Source: Promethearchaeota archaeon
GTDB lineage: Archaea > Asgardarchaeota > Lokiarchaeia > Sigyniarchaeales > SOKP01
Length of the DNA: 64,000 bases
Direction of reading: 5' to 3'
Assembly: GCA_016930515.1 (NCBI GenBank)
Contig: JAFGGO010000158.1
Location: 59,632-123,631 of the forward strand
Part shown: in pieces, positions 17,896 to 28,219 of the stretch
Layout: every line of letters begins with the position of its first letter
Numbering within the stretch: position 1 is the first letter of the stretch
Notes under the pieces: model-generated
Seen by the model: only the letters and a program-made list of their open reading frames with translations
The model's database searches: none
What the model was told of the DNA's origin: nothing
Made by a program: the position numbers and the translations under genes

Positions 17896-19284
17896 ATGAT
17901 ACCTTTAACCAATCTATCGTGGGGATTTTTCGAAATTTTATCTTTGCTAATTGTTTTTGCCGTTGGGTTCGTTGTAACGGCTTTAATCCTTCCACATCTC
18001 ATAAAGTTTATGAAAAGAAAAGGTTTCGTTGGTCATGACATCCATAAGAATTCAAGACCTGCCGTTGCTGAATCGGGTGGTTTTAGCATGGTTTTTGGCA
18101 TCATTATTGCCCTGATTGTACTATTTGCTTTTTTTCCGGTGTTAACAAACGAGATTGTCGTGTTTATATTCACGGTAATTTCTGCTGGTATAATTGGATT
18201 TATTGACGATCGCTTGAGACTTCGTTCTCGAACAAAGATACTCCTTACAATTTTTTCTGGTGGCATCATATTTCTCGCCAATTTCTTTGGTTTCATTACA
18301 ATTAATTCTCCTACCATACCGTTTCTAGGTAGGCTAAGAATCTCTATTATATATCCTTTTGTTGTTCCAATTATCGTGGCTATTTTCGCTAATACTGTTA
18401 ATATGTTGGAGGGATATAACGGAGAGGGTTCGGGAACGTGCCTTATTGCCATGAGTTTCCTGTTTGTTTGTGGTTTTATCTTTAATTCGGCTCAGGGCGT
18501 TATTTTTTCCGTGCCGGTGATCGCCGTGTTAATTCCATTTTTCATTTATAACAAATTCCCAGCAAAAGTCTTTCCAGGAGATGTGGGTACTCTAAGTATG
18601 GGCGCAATGATTTCATGTGTTATGCTTTTCGGTTCTTTAGAGGTTGCCGCTCTTTCAGCTCTCTTAATACACATTTTTAATAGTTTTTATGTGATACGCT
18701 CGATGAAAGGATTTCTTGAAAGCGAAGATATTCACGGTTCAAGAAGCGATATCGTTTTACTTGAGGACGATAGGATCAAGGCTTCAGAAAAGAAAGACGC
18801 TGCCTTAACGCTTCCTCGCCTCATTCTCGCAAGAGGGCCGTTAACGGAACCACAATTGACTAAGAATTTTTACGCTATTACCTTTTTTTGTGGTTTTTTC
18901 TCTATTTTTATGACTTTATTGATGCTATTCACAAAAGGAGCATTATCTTTCGAGGAGATAATCGTTGCAGAACTGATCTTTTTCGTAATTATTAGCATGC
19001 CTTCTGCTGTCCTACTTTATTTTTTCCCGCGTATAAGGGGAATTATTGCTATAATGATTATTTTACTCCTCTTTGTATGTATCTTTTTGATTTTCATAGA
19101 TCATCTCATTTTACCTCTTCAAATACCTGATATTGATTTAGGATTTGTGCAAATTCCTGTAAATGTTTTGATCTCGCTTTTACTTACTATCCCTGGTATT
19201 GCTGCCTGGTATTATGTTTCAATCAAATACTTCTGGTATGAAATTAATAAAATGAAGCGCAATATAAAATCAACTAATAAATAA
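17896..19284 (+). CDS. Alg7/MraY-like polyprenyl-phosphate sugar-phosphate transferase
   Basis: LIKFMKRKGFVGHDIHKNSRPAVAESGG, GFIDDRLRLRSRTKI, NTVNMLEGYNGEGSG, FPGDVGTLSMGA. Confidence 0.88.
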   Translation: MIPLTNLSWGFFEILSLLIVFAVGFVVTALILPHLIKFMKRKGFVGHDIHKNSRPAVAESGGFSMVFGIIIALIVLFAFFPVLTNEIVVFIFTVISAGIIGFIDDRLRLRSRTKILLTIFSGGIIFLANFFGFITINSPTIPFLGRLRISIIYPFVVPIIVAIFANTVNMLEGYNGEGSGTCLIAMSFLFVCGFIFNSAQGVIFSVPVIAVLIPFFIYNKFPAKVFPGDVGTLSMGAMISCVMLFGSLEVAALSALLIHIFNSFYVIRSMKGFLESEDIHGSRSDIVLLEDDRIKASEKKDAALTLPRLILARGPLTEPQLTKNFYAITFFCGFFSIFMTLLMLFTKGALSFEEIIVAELIFFVIISMPSAVLLYFFPRIRGIIAIMIILLLFVCIFLIFIDHLILPLQIPDIDLGFVQIPVNVLISLLLTIPGIAAWYYVSIKYFWYEINKMKRNIKSTNK

Positions 19285-19296
19285 GAATGAAGTTAC

Positions 19297-21828
19297 ATGA
19301 AATCTCATAATAGAAATTTTATTTTTTTTGGTTACTTGTTTATATCCTTTGTTTTTATCTACCTTTTCGGTTTCGTCATCCTTAGCCCTGATTGGATGTC
19401 TTTAATCATTGATTGGAGCTTTTGGTTAACTCTTGTCATGTTCGTGCTATCGATAGAAGAAACATATCATTGGACAAGGAATGGGAGGAGAAGCGAGATG
19501 AGCGATATAATAGCTATCATTTTCTTCTTTTCGCTAATCTTTTTCTTCACAAAGGACTTGCTAACAGCAATTATGGGTGCTTTCTCAATCTATCTATTAG
19601 TGGGTGTTTTTGAGCTTAAAGAATATCCAATACTCAACAAGATATTAATCATATCCTTGGTTACTTATAATGCCATATTTATTGCTGGAATTCTATCGTT
19701 TTATTTTGGAAATCCAATTTTTATTAATACGACTTTTTCCTTCAGCATATGGATCATATTGGGATTGGGACTGCTTTTATTTGGAAGGAAATATATTATC
19801 GTTTGGAGGTTTATGAGTCCTCAATATTTAATGCTATTTCTCTACATCATTGCTTGGTTAGCTATATCCCTTGTTGAACAATATAGTCCCATTGATTTTG
19901 TGTACGGTTCACCCATTAAATTCCCGTTAAACTTATTAGACTTCTTTCTAAATGTTTATTTTGTTTTGATGATCGTGAATTGGGTTGTATATTTCGTATC
20001 TGGTCCAATTTTGGACAAATTTCTCGGCATTAAGAAAGTAAAAAGCGAAGATTTGCTAGATTTAGTTGAAGAGGTTAAAATAAAACTTGGGATTAAAGGA
20101 AAGATCAAGATTGGTTTCGGAAAATATCCTATTCTGAATGCTATGGCATATGGTTCTGTGTTTGATAAAAGGATAGCTATTATTGCAGAAGATTTGGAAC
20201 AAATCCCTCAAGATGAACTAAAAGGCATAGTCGCTCACGAGCTAGGACATACCAAGGGTAAACATACTTTAATTTTAACGCTAATTACATGTGGGGATTT
20301 AGTTTTTCGAATGATATTAGGAATTCCCGCAACTTATTACGATTACACATTTGGAAATCCTGTAATGCCGATGATCGTTTTTATAATGTTAAATGTGCTT
20401 ATTTACGCCATAATTTATATTTTTGTTCGAATTCTCGAAGGAAAGGCAGATTTGAAGACAAAACAGGCGGGATACGCCACGCATCTTGTTAAAGCCCTTT
20501 ATAATTTAGAAAGCTTTTACGCCAGCGGTCGCGAGATAGGACTTAATACAATGCTTTTATGCGAAGAAAAAATAACACGAGACAATAAAATGTTAGATTA
20601 CATGGAAACCGCAGAATACTTAAATCGTTCGCTGGTGAAACCCTCGAGAACTTCTTTAATTGCAAATGTATTGAATTCTCATCCTCCCACTTATTTTCGC
20701 ATTGCGGCTGTTTTAGGCGAGAATCTCAAACCCGCAAAGGAAGCTTTCCTACCTTTTATTTGCTTAAAAAGATCTAAGCAAAAGAAATACGCACAATTAT
20801 TTGAATCTGCTCGGGAAGATTTCAAGGGTATTACCAACCAAAAATTCAAAGACTTGTTTGGTGTCGATAGCTTTTCCCACTTTTCTGAAAATCTTGATAG
20901 AAAAGAGGCTTATAAATTACAACTTAAAAAAGATTATCTATTTAAAAATATCGTTACTGGAGAAATTATTCTTGGAAGGTTAGAAGACGTTAAATTTGAA
21001 GACGATGTCAACGAATCTCTATCATATATCGTCCTTGATCTTAAAAATAAGGAAAAAATACTCTTAAATTCCGTGCTTTACAAAAAAAATCTTGTAGAAC
21101 CAGATGAGACCTATTTCTTTGAGAATAACGAATCGCTTGTTTTAAAAGAAATAAAAATTGATGAAAATAAAATGTCAGGAAATTATGTCTTTATAAGAGA
21201 TGATAGTGAAGTCGTTTTAAAGCCGATTCTGAAGACAAAACTCCCGTGGCCAGATTCCTTGGTAAAACAACTTAAAGGGAAGAATGTTTTCTTAAGATTA
21301 AAAGAAAGGATTAAAATATTCACGGTTATTAATGTCATCCCGGGATCCACTTTAGATGATTACAAGTTAGTTCTAAATGCATCTGAAATTCAAGAAAACC
21401 ACCAAATAGAATTAAAATTAAGCGATCTTATAATCGTACCACATAAAATAAGTATCACTATTAGAAAAAGTGAAACAAATCGAAAATCAGAAATTGAAGT
21501 AATAAATTGGTTAATTGATAATAATAGGAGATGCACGGTCTGGTTAAAAAAGCCCGTAAATAATTTTGAAATTGGTCATATTAATAAAGTCCTCAATGCA
21601 AGCTTGGAAAAAGATAATTTTGGAAAAAAAGAATTAAATAAGCAAAAAATCATACAGATGACAAATATCTTTAAAAAAAAGATAGAAATCCCATATAGTA
21701 AAATCGAACAAATATCGTTCGAAAGCGATTCGGTCTTGATTCAAAAAAAAAATGAGACTTCTTTCCTGAGCAAGTTTGGCTATAAGCTTTTAAAGAAGTT
21801 CAGGCCGAGAAATGTGCTAATTCCTTGA
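19297..21828 (+). CDS. M48-family membrane metalloprotease with large C-terminal extension
   Basis: GIVAHELGHTKGKH zinc motif within a polytopic N-terminal half; about 350 aa uncharacterised C-terminus. Confidence 0.8.
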   Translation: MKSHNRNFIFFGYLFISFVFIYLFGFVILSPDWMSLIIDWSFWLTLVMFVLSIEETYHWTRNGRRSEMSDIIAIIFFFSLIFFFTKDLLTAIMGAFSIYLLVGVFELKEYPILNKILIISLVTYNAIFIAGILSFYFGNPIFINTTFSFSIWIILGLGLLLFGRKYIIVWRFMSPQYLMLFLYIIAWLAISLVEQYSPIDFVYGSPIKFPLNLLDFFLNVYFVLMIVNWVVYFVSGPILDKFLGIKKVKSEDLLDLVEEVKIKLGIKGKIKIGFGKYPILNAMAYGSVFDKRIAIIAEDLEQIPQDELKGIVAHELGHTKGKHTLILTLITCGDLVFRMILGIPATYYDYTFGNPVMPMIVFIMLNVLIYAIIYIFVRILEGKADLKTKQAGYATHLVKALYNLESFYASGREIGLNTMLLCEEKITRDNKMLDYMETAEYLNRSLVKPSRTSLIANVLNSHPPTYFRIAAVLGENLKPAKEAFLPFICLKRSKQKKYAQLFESAREDFKGITNQKFKDLFGVDSFSHFSENLDRKEAYKLQLKKDYLFKNIVTGEIILGRLEDVKFEDDVNESLSYIVLDLKNKEKILLNSVLYKKNLVEPDETYFFENNESLVLKEIKIDENKMSGNYVFIRDDSEVVLKPILKTKLPWPDSLVKQLKGKNVFLRLKERIKIFTVINVIPGSTLDDYKLVLNASEIQENHQIELKLSDLIIVPHKISITIRKSETNRKSEIEVINWLIDNNRRCTVWLKKPVNNFEIGHINKVLNASLEKDNFGKKELNKQKIIQMTNIFKKKIEIPYSKIEQISFESDSVLIQKKNETSFLSKFGYKLLKKFRPRNVLIP

Positions 21829-21862
21829 TAAACCTTAATTTACATGAGAAGTTAAAACCATT

Positions 21863-22804
21863 ATGACGAATAAAATTAAAAATATTTTCACTCTTTTACG
21901 AGTTCGACAATACTATAAAAATTTGTTAGTGTTTGTTGGGGCTTTTTTTAGCGTTAATATGCTTGATTTTTCCATTTATCCCTCTCTATTGGCAGGTTTG
22001 GTTGTTTTATGTTGCGTATCTTCAATTAATTACATAATCAACGATTTAAAAGATATTGAAGACGATAAGAAGCACCCCGAGAAGGTGAAAAAAAAGCCTC
22101 TAGCTTCTGGCGAAATTTCAAAATTCCTAGCTATATTGATCTTATGTTTACTTGTGTTAATAGCACTCTTTTTAATAATATTTTTTACCTTGAATATTGG
22201 ATATATAATAACCGTTGTACTTCTCTTGTTGACGGGACAATTATATAACCATTTACTGAAAAACTATGCTTTCGTGGATGTTTTGACCCTTTCCACGGGA
22301 TACTTGTGGAGGGCTCTCGCGGGAACTTTTTTGATAGAAGTGATCATATCGCCTTGGTTATTCTTGGCGATTTTTGAAATTGCTATGTTTTTAAGTCTCG
22401 CCAAACGAAAGGGAGATTTAATGATTTTAGGAGATAAAGAAAACGCAATTGGACACAAGAAAGTATACGAGATTTATTCTCAAAAAATACTCGACCAATC
22501 TTATATTATGATGGCTTCGTCTTTATTTCTTACATACGCCCTTTATCTCATATTTCATTTTAATTTAAACGAAATGAGTGAATTGTATAACATTAATGAA
22601 TATTTAGTTATTATATCAATCCCTGTTTTTCTCTATATCATAATGAAATACATGTATCTCACTTCCTCGAAGCCTGAGATCGCAAGAAATCCCGAAAAGG
22701 CTTTTTTTAACAAGGGGATGCTAATTGCAATGATTATACTCGGCGGAATTCTTACTTATGCTTATTATTTTGACGAGTTCCTTCTATTTATATCTAGTTT
22801 TTAG
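21863..22804 (+). CDS. UbiA-family prenyltransferase (decaprenyl-phosphate phosphoribosyltransferase-like)
   Basis: LLRVRQYYKNLLVFVGAFFS, YIINDLKDIEDDKKHPEKVKKKPLASGEIS, FLSLAKRKGDL. Confidence 0.85.
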   Translation: MTNKIKNIFTLLRVRQYYKNLLVFVGAFFSVNMLDFSIYPSLLAGLVVLCCVSSINYIINDLKDIEDDKKHPEKVKKKPLASGEISKFLAILILCLLVLIALFLIIFFTLNIGYIITVVLLLLTGQLYNHLLKNYAFVDVLTLSTGYLWRALAGTFLIEVIISPWLFLAIFEIAMFLSLAKRKGDLMILGDKENAIGHKKVYEIYSQKILDQSYIMMASSLFLTYALYLIFHFNLNEMSELYNINEYLVIISIPVFLYIIMKYMYLTSSKPEIARNPEKAFFNKGMLIAMIILGGILTYAYYFDEFLLFISSF

Positions 22805-22827
22805 TTATAATACTTAATGGTGGCGCC

Positions 22828-23517
22828 ATGAGTTCAGTAAGATTAGACTTGCACCTTCACACGTGGTATTCAGGAGATTCTTTAATAGCACCAGAGGCAC
22901 TTTTATCTCAAGCTAGAAAGGAAGGATTAAACGGGTTTGCGATCACGGATCACGGCTCGTTAAAGGCTTATAGGATGTTAAAACAAAAAGCTCGCTCAAA
23001 AAATATAATTTTAATTCCTGGGATGGAAATAGAGACGCATATAGGAGAAATTATAGCCCTTTTCGTTGATGATGATTTTGCAATATCTGATAATCGCTTT
23101 TTAGTTGTTTGTGATCACATAAAGGATGAGAATGGTTTGATTATTATACCCCATCCATTTGATTTTTTAAGGACTAATCATCTAAAAACGAAATTATTGA
23201 CAAATAATATCGTTAAGAAATACATCGATGGAATCGAAATAATTAATTCAAGAATAATTTTTAAAAATTGTGTGAAAAAAGCAAAAAAGTTCAATCAAAA
23301 ATATTGCTTATTCGAAACGGGAGGTTCAGATGCTCATACTTTAAAGGAAATTGGTGCTGGATATACAATTGTGAATGATATATCGAGTACTTCTCTTGAT
23401 GATCTTTACGAATCGATGGATTATAATAACACGATTAGTTGTGGGAAGCTTTCCTCTCCGTTAGTACACATAAAAACGATAATTAACAAGCTTCAAAAAG
23501 GATTGTATTTTAGGTAG
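22828..23517 (+). CDS. PHP-domain phosphoesterase
   Basis: LDLHLHTWYSGDSL, FAITDHGSLKAYR, GGSDAHTLKEIGAGYT. Confidence 0.9.
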   Translation: MSSVRLDLHLHTWYSGDSLIAPEALLSQARKEGLNGFAITDHGSLKAYRMLKQKARSKNIILIPGMEIETHIGEIIALFVDDDFAISDNRFLVVCDHIKDENGLIIIPHPFDFLRTNHLKTKLLTNNIVKKYIDGIEIINSRIIFKNCVKKAKKFNQKYCLFETGGSDAHTLKEIGAGYTIVNDISSTSLDDLYESMDYNNTISCGKLSSPLVHIKTIINKLQKGLYFR

Positions 23518-23522
23518 ATATA

Positions 23523-24722
23523 ATGAAAACAACAAGACCTCAAATATTCGTGCAAAAAACGTCGCCTGAGACAGTTATAGACGATTACGCAAACTTGATG
23601 CACTCTGCGAAATATCAAAATCGATTTCATAAAGATCAAAAAACGGTTGTTAAATTAAACTTGAGCTGGTCAAAATTTTTTCCAGCTTGTTCGAGTCCTC
23701 CTTGGCAGGTTGATGGAGTGCTAAAAACCATGATCAACGACGGCTACGACCCTAAAAAGATCTTCGCAGCTGAAAATAGGACAGTCGTCACGAATTTGTC
23801 TAAAGGAATTGAACAAAATCGGTGGTCGGGAATCATTAAAGATTACGGTGTTTGGTTTATTCCTTTAACTCGCGTGAAATTCGTTCCCTATGACTCCCTT
23901 CGACAAAAATTTGTAGATTTGAAAAACAAACCCCTTCATGTCTTGGATTCAAAGATTTTTCCAAAAGGATTTAATATTCCCCTCGCTTATCTTCATAAAA
24001 ATATGATTCACACGCCTACAATGAAAACTCATGGTCATACAGGAGCGGTGGGAGGAAAACTTAAAGATACTGATAATGAAATGAAAAACGGTGGCATAAC
24101 CGCTAGTATGAAAAATGCTTTTGGAGGATTATTAACGAAACGTCGTCACTTCAGTCACCAATTCATGTCGGAGGTGTTGGTCGACTTGCTAATCGTTCAA
24201 AAACAGATTCATCCCAACGTAATGGCAGTAGTAGATGGTACCGTGTGTGGAGATGGTGCCGGCCCGCGCACAATGATTCCAAGAATTAAAAACCATATAC
24301 TAGCGGGATACGATCAAGTTGCCGTGGACGCCGTGATCGCAAAAATGTTAGGTTTTGAGCCTTTAAAACTTCCCGCCATAAGAATGGCTCACGATGAAGG
24401 TCTAGGATGTGGTGATTTTGACCAAATCGAAATAATTGGGGAAGATGTTTCTAAAACAAATTGGAATTTCAAGGTCAAAAGAAGCGTGGTCATTTGGGGA
24501 GATCAAATGGTTCGAAAAGGATTCCTGTCTTTTTTACATCCCCTGTTTCACAATAGACTTTTTATGGTCTTGCCTATATTGGGTTCTTTAGTGTATCATG
24601 ATATGTTTTGGTATCCATTTATAGGAAAAAAGCGCGTGAAAACATTTATGGAATCCAAATGGGGAAATGTATTTAAAAAATATCCCCTCACAAAATCAAC
24701 TGCTTTAAATAAATTTAACTAA
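23523..24722 (+). CDS. DUF362-family protein
   Basis: KTVVKLNLSW, HTPTMKTHGHTGAVGGKLK, MAVVDGTVCGDGAGPR, DQVAVDAVIAKMLGF. Confidence 0.7.
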   Translation: MKTTRPQIFVQKTSPETVIDDYANLMHSAKYQNRFHKDQKTVVKLNLSWSKFFPACSSPPWQVDGVLKTMINDGYDPKKIFAAENRTVVTNLSKGIEQNRWSGIIKDYGVWFIPLTRVKFVPYDSLRQKFVDLKNKPLHVLDSKIFPKGFNIPLAYLHKNMIHTPTMKTHGHTGAVGGKLKDTDNEMKNGGITASMKNAFGGLLTKRRHFSHQFMSEVLVDLLIVQKQIHPNVMAVVDGTVCGDGAGPRTMIPRIKNHILAGYDQVAVDAVIAKMLGFEPLKLPAIRMAHDEGLGCGDFDQIEIIGEDVSKTNWNFKVKRSVVIWGDQMVRKGFLSFLHPLFHNRLFMVLPILGSLVYHDMFWYPFIGKKRVKTFMESKWGNVFKKYPLTKSTALNKFN

Positions 24723-25498
24723 TCTAAGGTTTTTTTAACACTATTTATGAAGTTAATTGGCTGATTATCATTTTTTTTAAAAAATATAAAGAACTCAACA
24801 GCCCCTCCTGATCCTAGTATTGGAGATTTCATTAAATTTTGTGGATAAATATCATATTTCACACACCACTCCATTGTTTCTAAAAGAATGTTTTTTAACT
24901 GTTCTTTGTCTGATATAATATCAAATTTTGACTTTTCGTAGAAATTCGTTTCAAAAATTGGTTTTATTAAACTAATAATAATCCCCTCTTGCTTGAGAAA
25001 TGAAAACGCTTTTGGAAGAATTTCTTTTATCGAGGTGAAAGTAACATCAATTACGACAAGATCCATTAATTCATCTAAGCTGTTCATATTACGCATATCT
25101 ACACCTAAAATCGGTATTACCTTGTCACGCATTTTCTCACAACGCAAGGAAGGGTGGAGGAAATCCTTGGCAATATCGATGGCATACACCTTCTGAGCAC
25201 CACTTTTGATCAAACAATCAGTAAAACCTCCAATAGATGCCCCAATATCTGCGCAAACCAGTTTATGAACATTGATTGAAAAATATTTTAATGCGGCTTC
25301 TAACTTGAGCCCCCCTCTTCCAACATATGGATATTCCTTAATTAAACGGAGCGTGCTTGAATTATCGATTAACTTACCCGGTTTTATGATTTTTTTATCA
25401 TCTACTAACACGAGACCGTTCTTTATCAACCATTGAGCTTTTGTTCGACTTTCAACTAATCTTCGCTCTACAAGCACGATATCCAAGCGCTCTTTCAT
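24719..25498 (-). CDS. tlyA: TlyA-family rRNA 2'-O-methyltransferase (S4 + FtsJ-like)
   Basis: RLDIVLVERRLVESRTKAQWLIKNGLVLVDDKKIIKPG; YVGRGGLKLEAAL; CADIGASIGGFTDCLIKSGAQKVYAIDIA. Confidence 0.92.
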   Translation of the reverse strand: MKERLDIVLVERRLVESRTKAQWLIKNGLVLVDDKKIIKPGKLIDNSSTLRLIKEYPYVGRGGLKLEAALKYFSINVHKLVCADIGASIGGFTDCLIKSGAQKVYAIDIAKDFLHPSLRCEKMRDKVIPILGVDMRNMNSLDELMDLVVIDVTFTSIKEILPKAFSFLKQEGIIISLIKPIFETNFYEKSKFDIISDKEQLKNILLETMEWCVKYDIYPQNLMKSPILGSGGAVEFFIFFKKNDNQPINFINSVKKTLD

Positions 25499-25523
25499 GA
25501 AATCGTCTAAATAATGTAATTAA

Positions 25524-26387
25524 TTATAATAAATTTGTTATTTTCCAATTATGAATTTTTTCTAATGAACTAGTAAGAGAAAGTTCCCCCTTTATTATTT
25601 TTAAAATTAAATCTTTTAAAAAAGATGTATATCCATTATTTTCTTTCTGAAAATTAGCAGAATATGAGATTAATTTTATTTTTTTTTTTTTAATGTTCGT
25701 GAAGATATTGATATAATTTTTTTTACTGATTTCAATTCCGTCTCTTAAAGCTAATATTAAGGCTGATACTTCGTGCTTGGGCATTCTCCTACCGTCAATA
25801 ACAACGCTTATTTTTGATGACTTAGATTCGTCAATGAGATAAAATCTCACGAGATCGTCGTTTTCAAAGAGACTATATAAATTACTAACGAGTTCTAATG
25901 TTAAAGATAAAATTCCCATGCCAAATTTGAATTCTAAATATAAATTTGATTGATTTTCTTCTAAAAATTCGATATAAGACTTAATCTTTTCAATGAGCGA
26001 ATCTAAGTTGTAGAAAGTATGAGAATTTAAGTAAAAATCCTCCAAAAAAACGACAAAACCGATATGTTTTACACCTGGATCGATCGCAAATTCCATTTTT
26101 GAATAGTTTTCCATGCATCCTATTCGATATGCGGCCAATACCTTCAGTAAATATTTTTCTAGGGGTTCTTCTGGATTTTTAGCTAAAATTTTTACAAGAT
26201 CTGGGTTAGGATTTGTAATTTGATCCAAATCATTAGAAGTTGTTAGAATTATGCAAGGCAAATTTGGTATCTTGTTATTAAAGTTAAGGATTTTAAATTT
26301 TATGCCATATTGCGCTAGTTCTTTATTTATTCTAAAAAAGAACTTAGAATTATCGCTTAGTAAAAAGATTTTTAACTTGTTCTGCAA
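25524..26387 (-). CDS. Putative RNase H-fold (RuvC-like) protein
   Basis: EFAIDPGVKHIGFVVF, LYLEFKFG, GRRMPKHEVSALILALRDG; divergent from radB. Confidence 0.5.
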   Translation of the reverse strand: MQNKLKIFLLSDNSKFFFRINKELAQYGIKFKILNFNNKIPNLPCIILTTSNDLDQITNPNPDLVKILAKNPEEPLEKYLLKVLAAYRIGCMENYSKMEFAIDPGVKHIGFVVFLEDFYLNSHTFYNLDSLIEKIKSYIEFLEENQSNLYLEFKFGMGILSLTLELVSNLYSLFENDDLVRFYLIDESKSSKISVVIDGRRMPKHEVSALILALRDGIEISKKNYINIFTNIKKKKIKLISYSANFQKENNGYTSFLKDLILKIIKGELSLTSSLEKIHNWKITNLL

Positions 26388-26427
26388 ATTAAATCTAATA
26401 ATTAACTATAAATTATAAAATTTAATT

Positions 26428-27132
26428 TTGATATTCCCAACTAAACACCTTAATAAATTGCTTAATACATCTCGTTTCTCTCAAGTAAGAATGATTTCCG
26501 TCTATGGAGATACTGGAGTTGGGAAAACGACTTTCGCCCTCCAAACTGCAAGCAAGATGGTGGCATTAGGGAAAAAAAATTTGATAATTTATACGAAAAA
26601 CGAATTTCCGATCGAGCGACTTTTCGCCATTGAAAACAACGATAAGAATAGATTGGAAACTTTTCTCAATAATTCATTGATTCTGAAGCCTTTAAATTTT
26701 AAGGAATTAAGAACAATTTCCTTTTATCTAGAGCCTCTATTTGCGTATTTAATTCAAGAAGAAAATTTTTTACCAAATCTTATTATCTTGGATTCAATTA
26801 CCGACTTGTATAAATTAGAACTAAATACAGAAAAAAAAGAAAAAAATATCGAATTAAACTACGAACTTAATCAAGTCTTGGCAAATCTCCTAAAATTAAG
26901 TGAAAATCATGATCTTGAGATTCTTTTAGTAAACGACTCGAGTCGAAAAACGGTTGACGATCAAATTACGGAAGTTCAAGGCGGAGGTCAAGTAATGGAT
27001 TATTGGGTTTCAGTTTCGATAAAAATTGCTCGTACTATGAATTTAAACGAGAGATCGTTTGAACTGATAAAGTCGCCTGAAAAAATAAAAAAAAAGTTTG
27101 TTTCAAGGCTTACAGGGAATGGATTTCAATAA
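26428..27132 (+). CDS. radB: RadB-like RecA-superfamily ATPase
   Basis: VYGDTGVGKTTFALQTA Walker A, LIILDSITDLYKLE Walker B, VQGGGQVMDYWVSVSIKI; TTG start. Confidence 0.8.
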   Translation: MIFPTKHLNKLLNTSRFSQVRMISVYGDTGVGKTTFALQTASKMVALGKKNLIIYTKNEFPIERLFAIENNDKNRLETFLNNSLILKPLNFKELRTISFYLEPLFAYLIQEENFLPNLIILDSITDLYKLELNTEKKEKNIELNYELNQVLANLLKLSENHDLEILLVNDSSRKTVDDQITEVQGGGQVMDYWVSVSIKIARTMNLNERSFELIKSPEKIKKKFVSRLTGNGFQ

Positions 27133-27219
27133 GTTAAAATTAAGCTTTTTTGAGGAAGATCTGAACCAAACGACAAAATAATTATCAATAAGGTTTCATT
27201 AAATTATGTTAGTGTTATT

Positions 27220-28203
27220 ATGAGCAAAATTTATGAAAAAATTAAGTTATCGCGCTGGTTAGACAAAAAACTCCCTAATTATTTTCCTAATAGAAGCGAT
27301 ATCATAGACATCATTGATAAGATAGCTGAAGCAACCATCCCAATTAGGGGTTTATTAGAAAAAGGGATAACTTCTCGAGAGATTGGGTATCGAATGGATA
27401 TTGCGGAGCCCAAACAAGGATCTAAAAATCTGTATGACGAGGAACAAATTCACGAAGACATTCTAACACATTCGATTATCCTCAAAGCCTTGGAGGAAGG
27501 TGAAACAGATTTCCTATTTATTGCGTCCGAGGAAGCAGAGCCCGTAATTGGGAACGGTAAATTTGGGATCACGACAGATCCTGTCGATGGCTCCTCAAAT
27601 GTGGCCGTTAATAGAACTGTAGGCACTATCGTAGGAATATTTGATGAACAAGGTGTAATTATTGCAGCGATGTATATCCTTTACGGGATTTTCACGAACT
27701 TGGTATTAGCTATAAATGGACAGGTTGCCGAATTCATATTAGACACTTCTCCTTATAGCATGACTTTTTATCACTATGTCTTTCATGAAAAGAAGACAAT
27801 GCCAGATAACGACACTGGCGGAATAAGATGTATGGGAGGAAATTCGAGATTTTGGTCGGATAAATGCAGGAATTACGAGAGATTGCTCATTGAGAGAGAT
27901 TTTAAAGACCGTTATAGCGGTAGTTTTGTAGGTGATTTTCACGCAATTGTTAACTACGGAGGAATTTATTCTTATTTCCTTCAAAACAATAAAGCAAAAA
28001 TACGGCTTTATTATGAATGGCTTCCTTTAGCGTTTATAGCAAGAACCTTAGGTGGAGAATTTCTTATCGTTGGAGAAAACGACGAAATTAAGATGATTGA
28101 GGATGTTTCACCTTTAAAAAAAGAATTAATACAAAATATTCACGCTGATATATGTGGCGGACTTTTAGGAAGTAAAAAAGCAGTAGATTTATTTTTAAAA
28201 TAA
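27220..28203 (+). CDS. Fructose-1,6-bisphosphatase class I-like / sugar phosphatase superfamily
   Basis: IASEEAEPV...GKFGITTDPVDGSSNVAVNRTVGTIVGIF; AIVNYGGIYSYF. Confidence 0.75.
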   Translation: MSKIYEKIKLSRWLDKKLPNYFPNRSDIIDIIDKIAEATIPIRGLLEKGITSREIGYRMDIAEPKQGSKNLYDEEQIHEDILTHSIILKALEEGETDFLFIASEEAEPVIGNGKFGITTDPVDGSSNVAVNRTVGTIVGIFDEQGVIIAAMYILYGIFTNLVLAINGQVAEFILDTSPYSMTFYHYVFHEKKTMPDNDTGGIRCMGGNSRFWSDKCRNYERLLIERDFKDRYSGSFVGDFHAIVNYGGIYSYFLQNNKAKIRLYYEWLPLAFIARTLGGEFLIVGENDEIKMIEDVSPLKKELIQNIHADICGGLLGSKKAVDLFLK

Positions 28204-28219
28204 CAAGAAAAACAAATCA

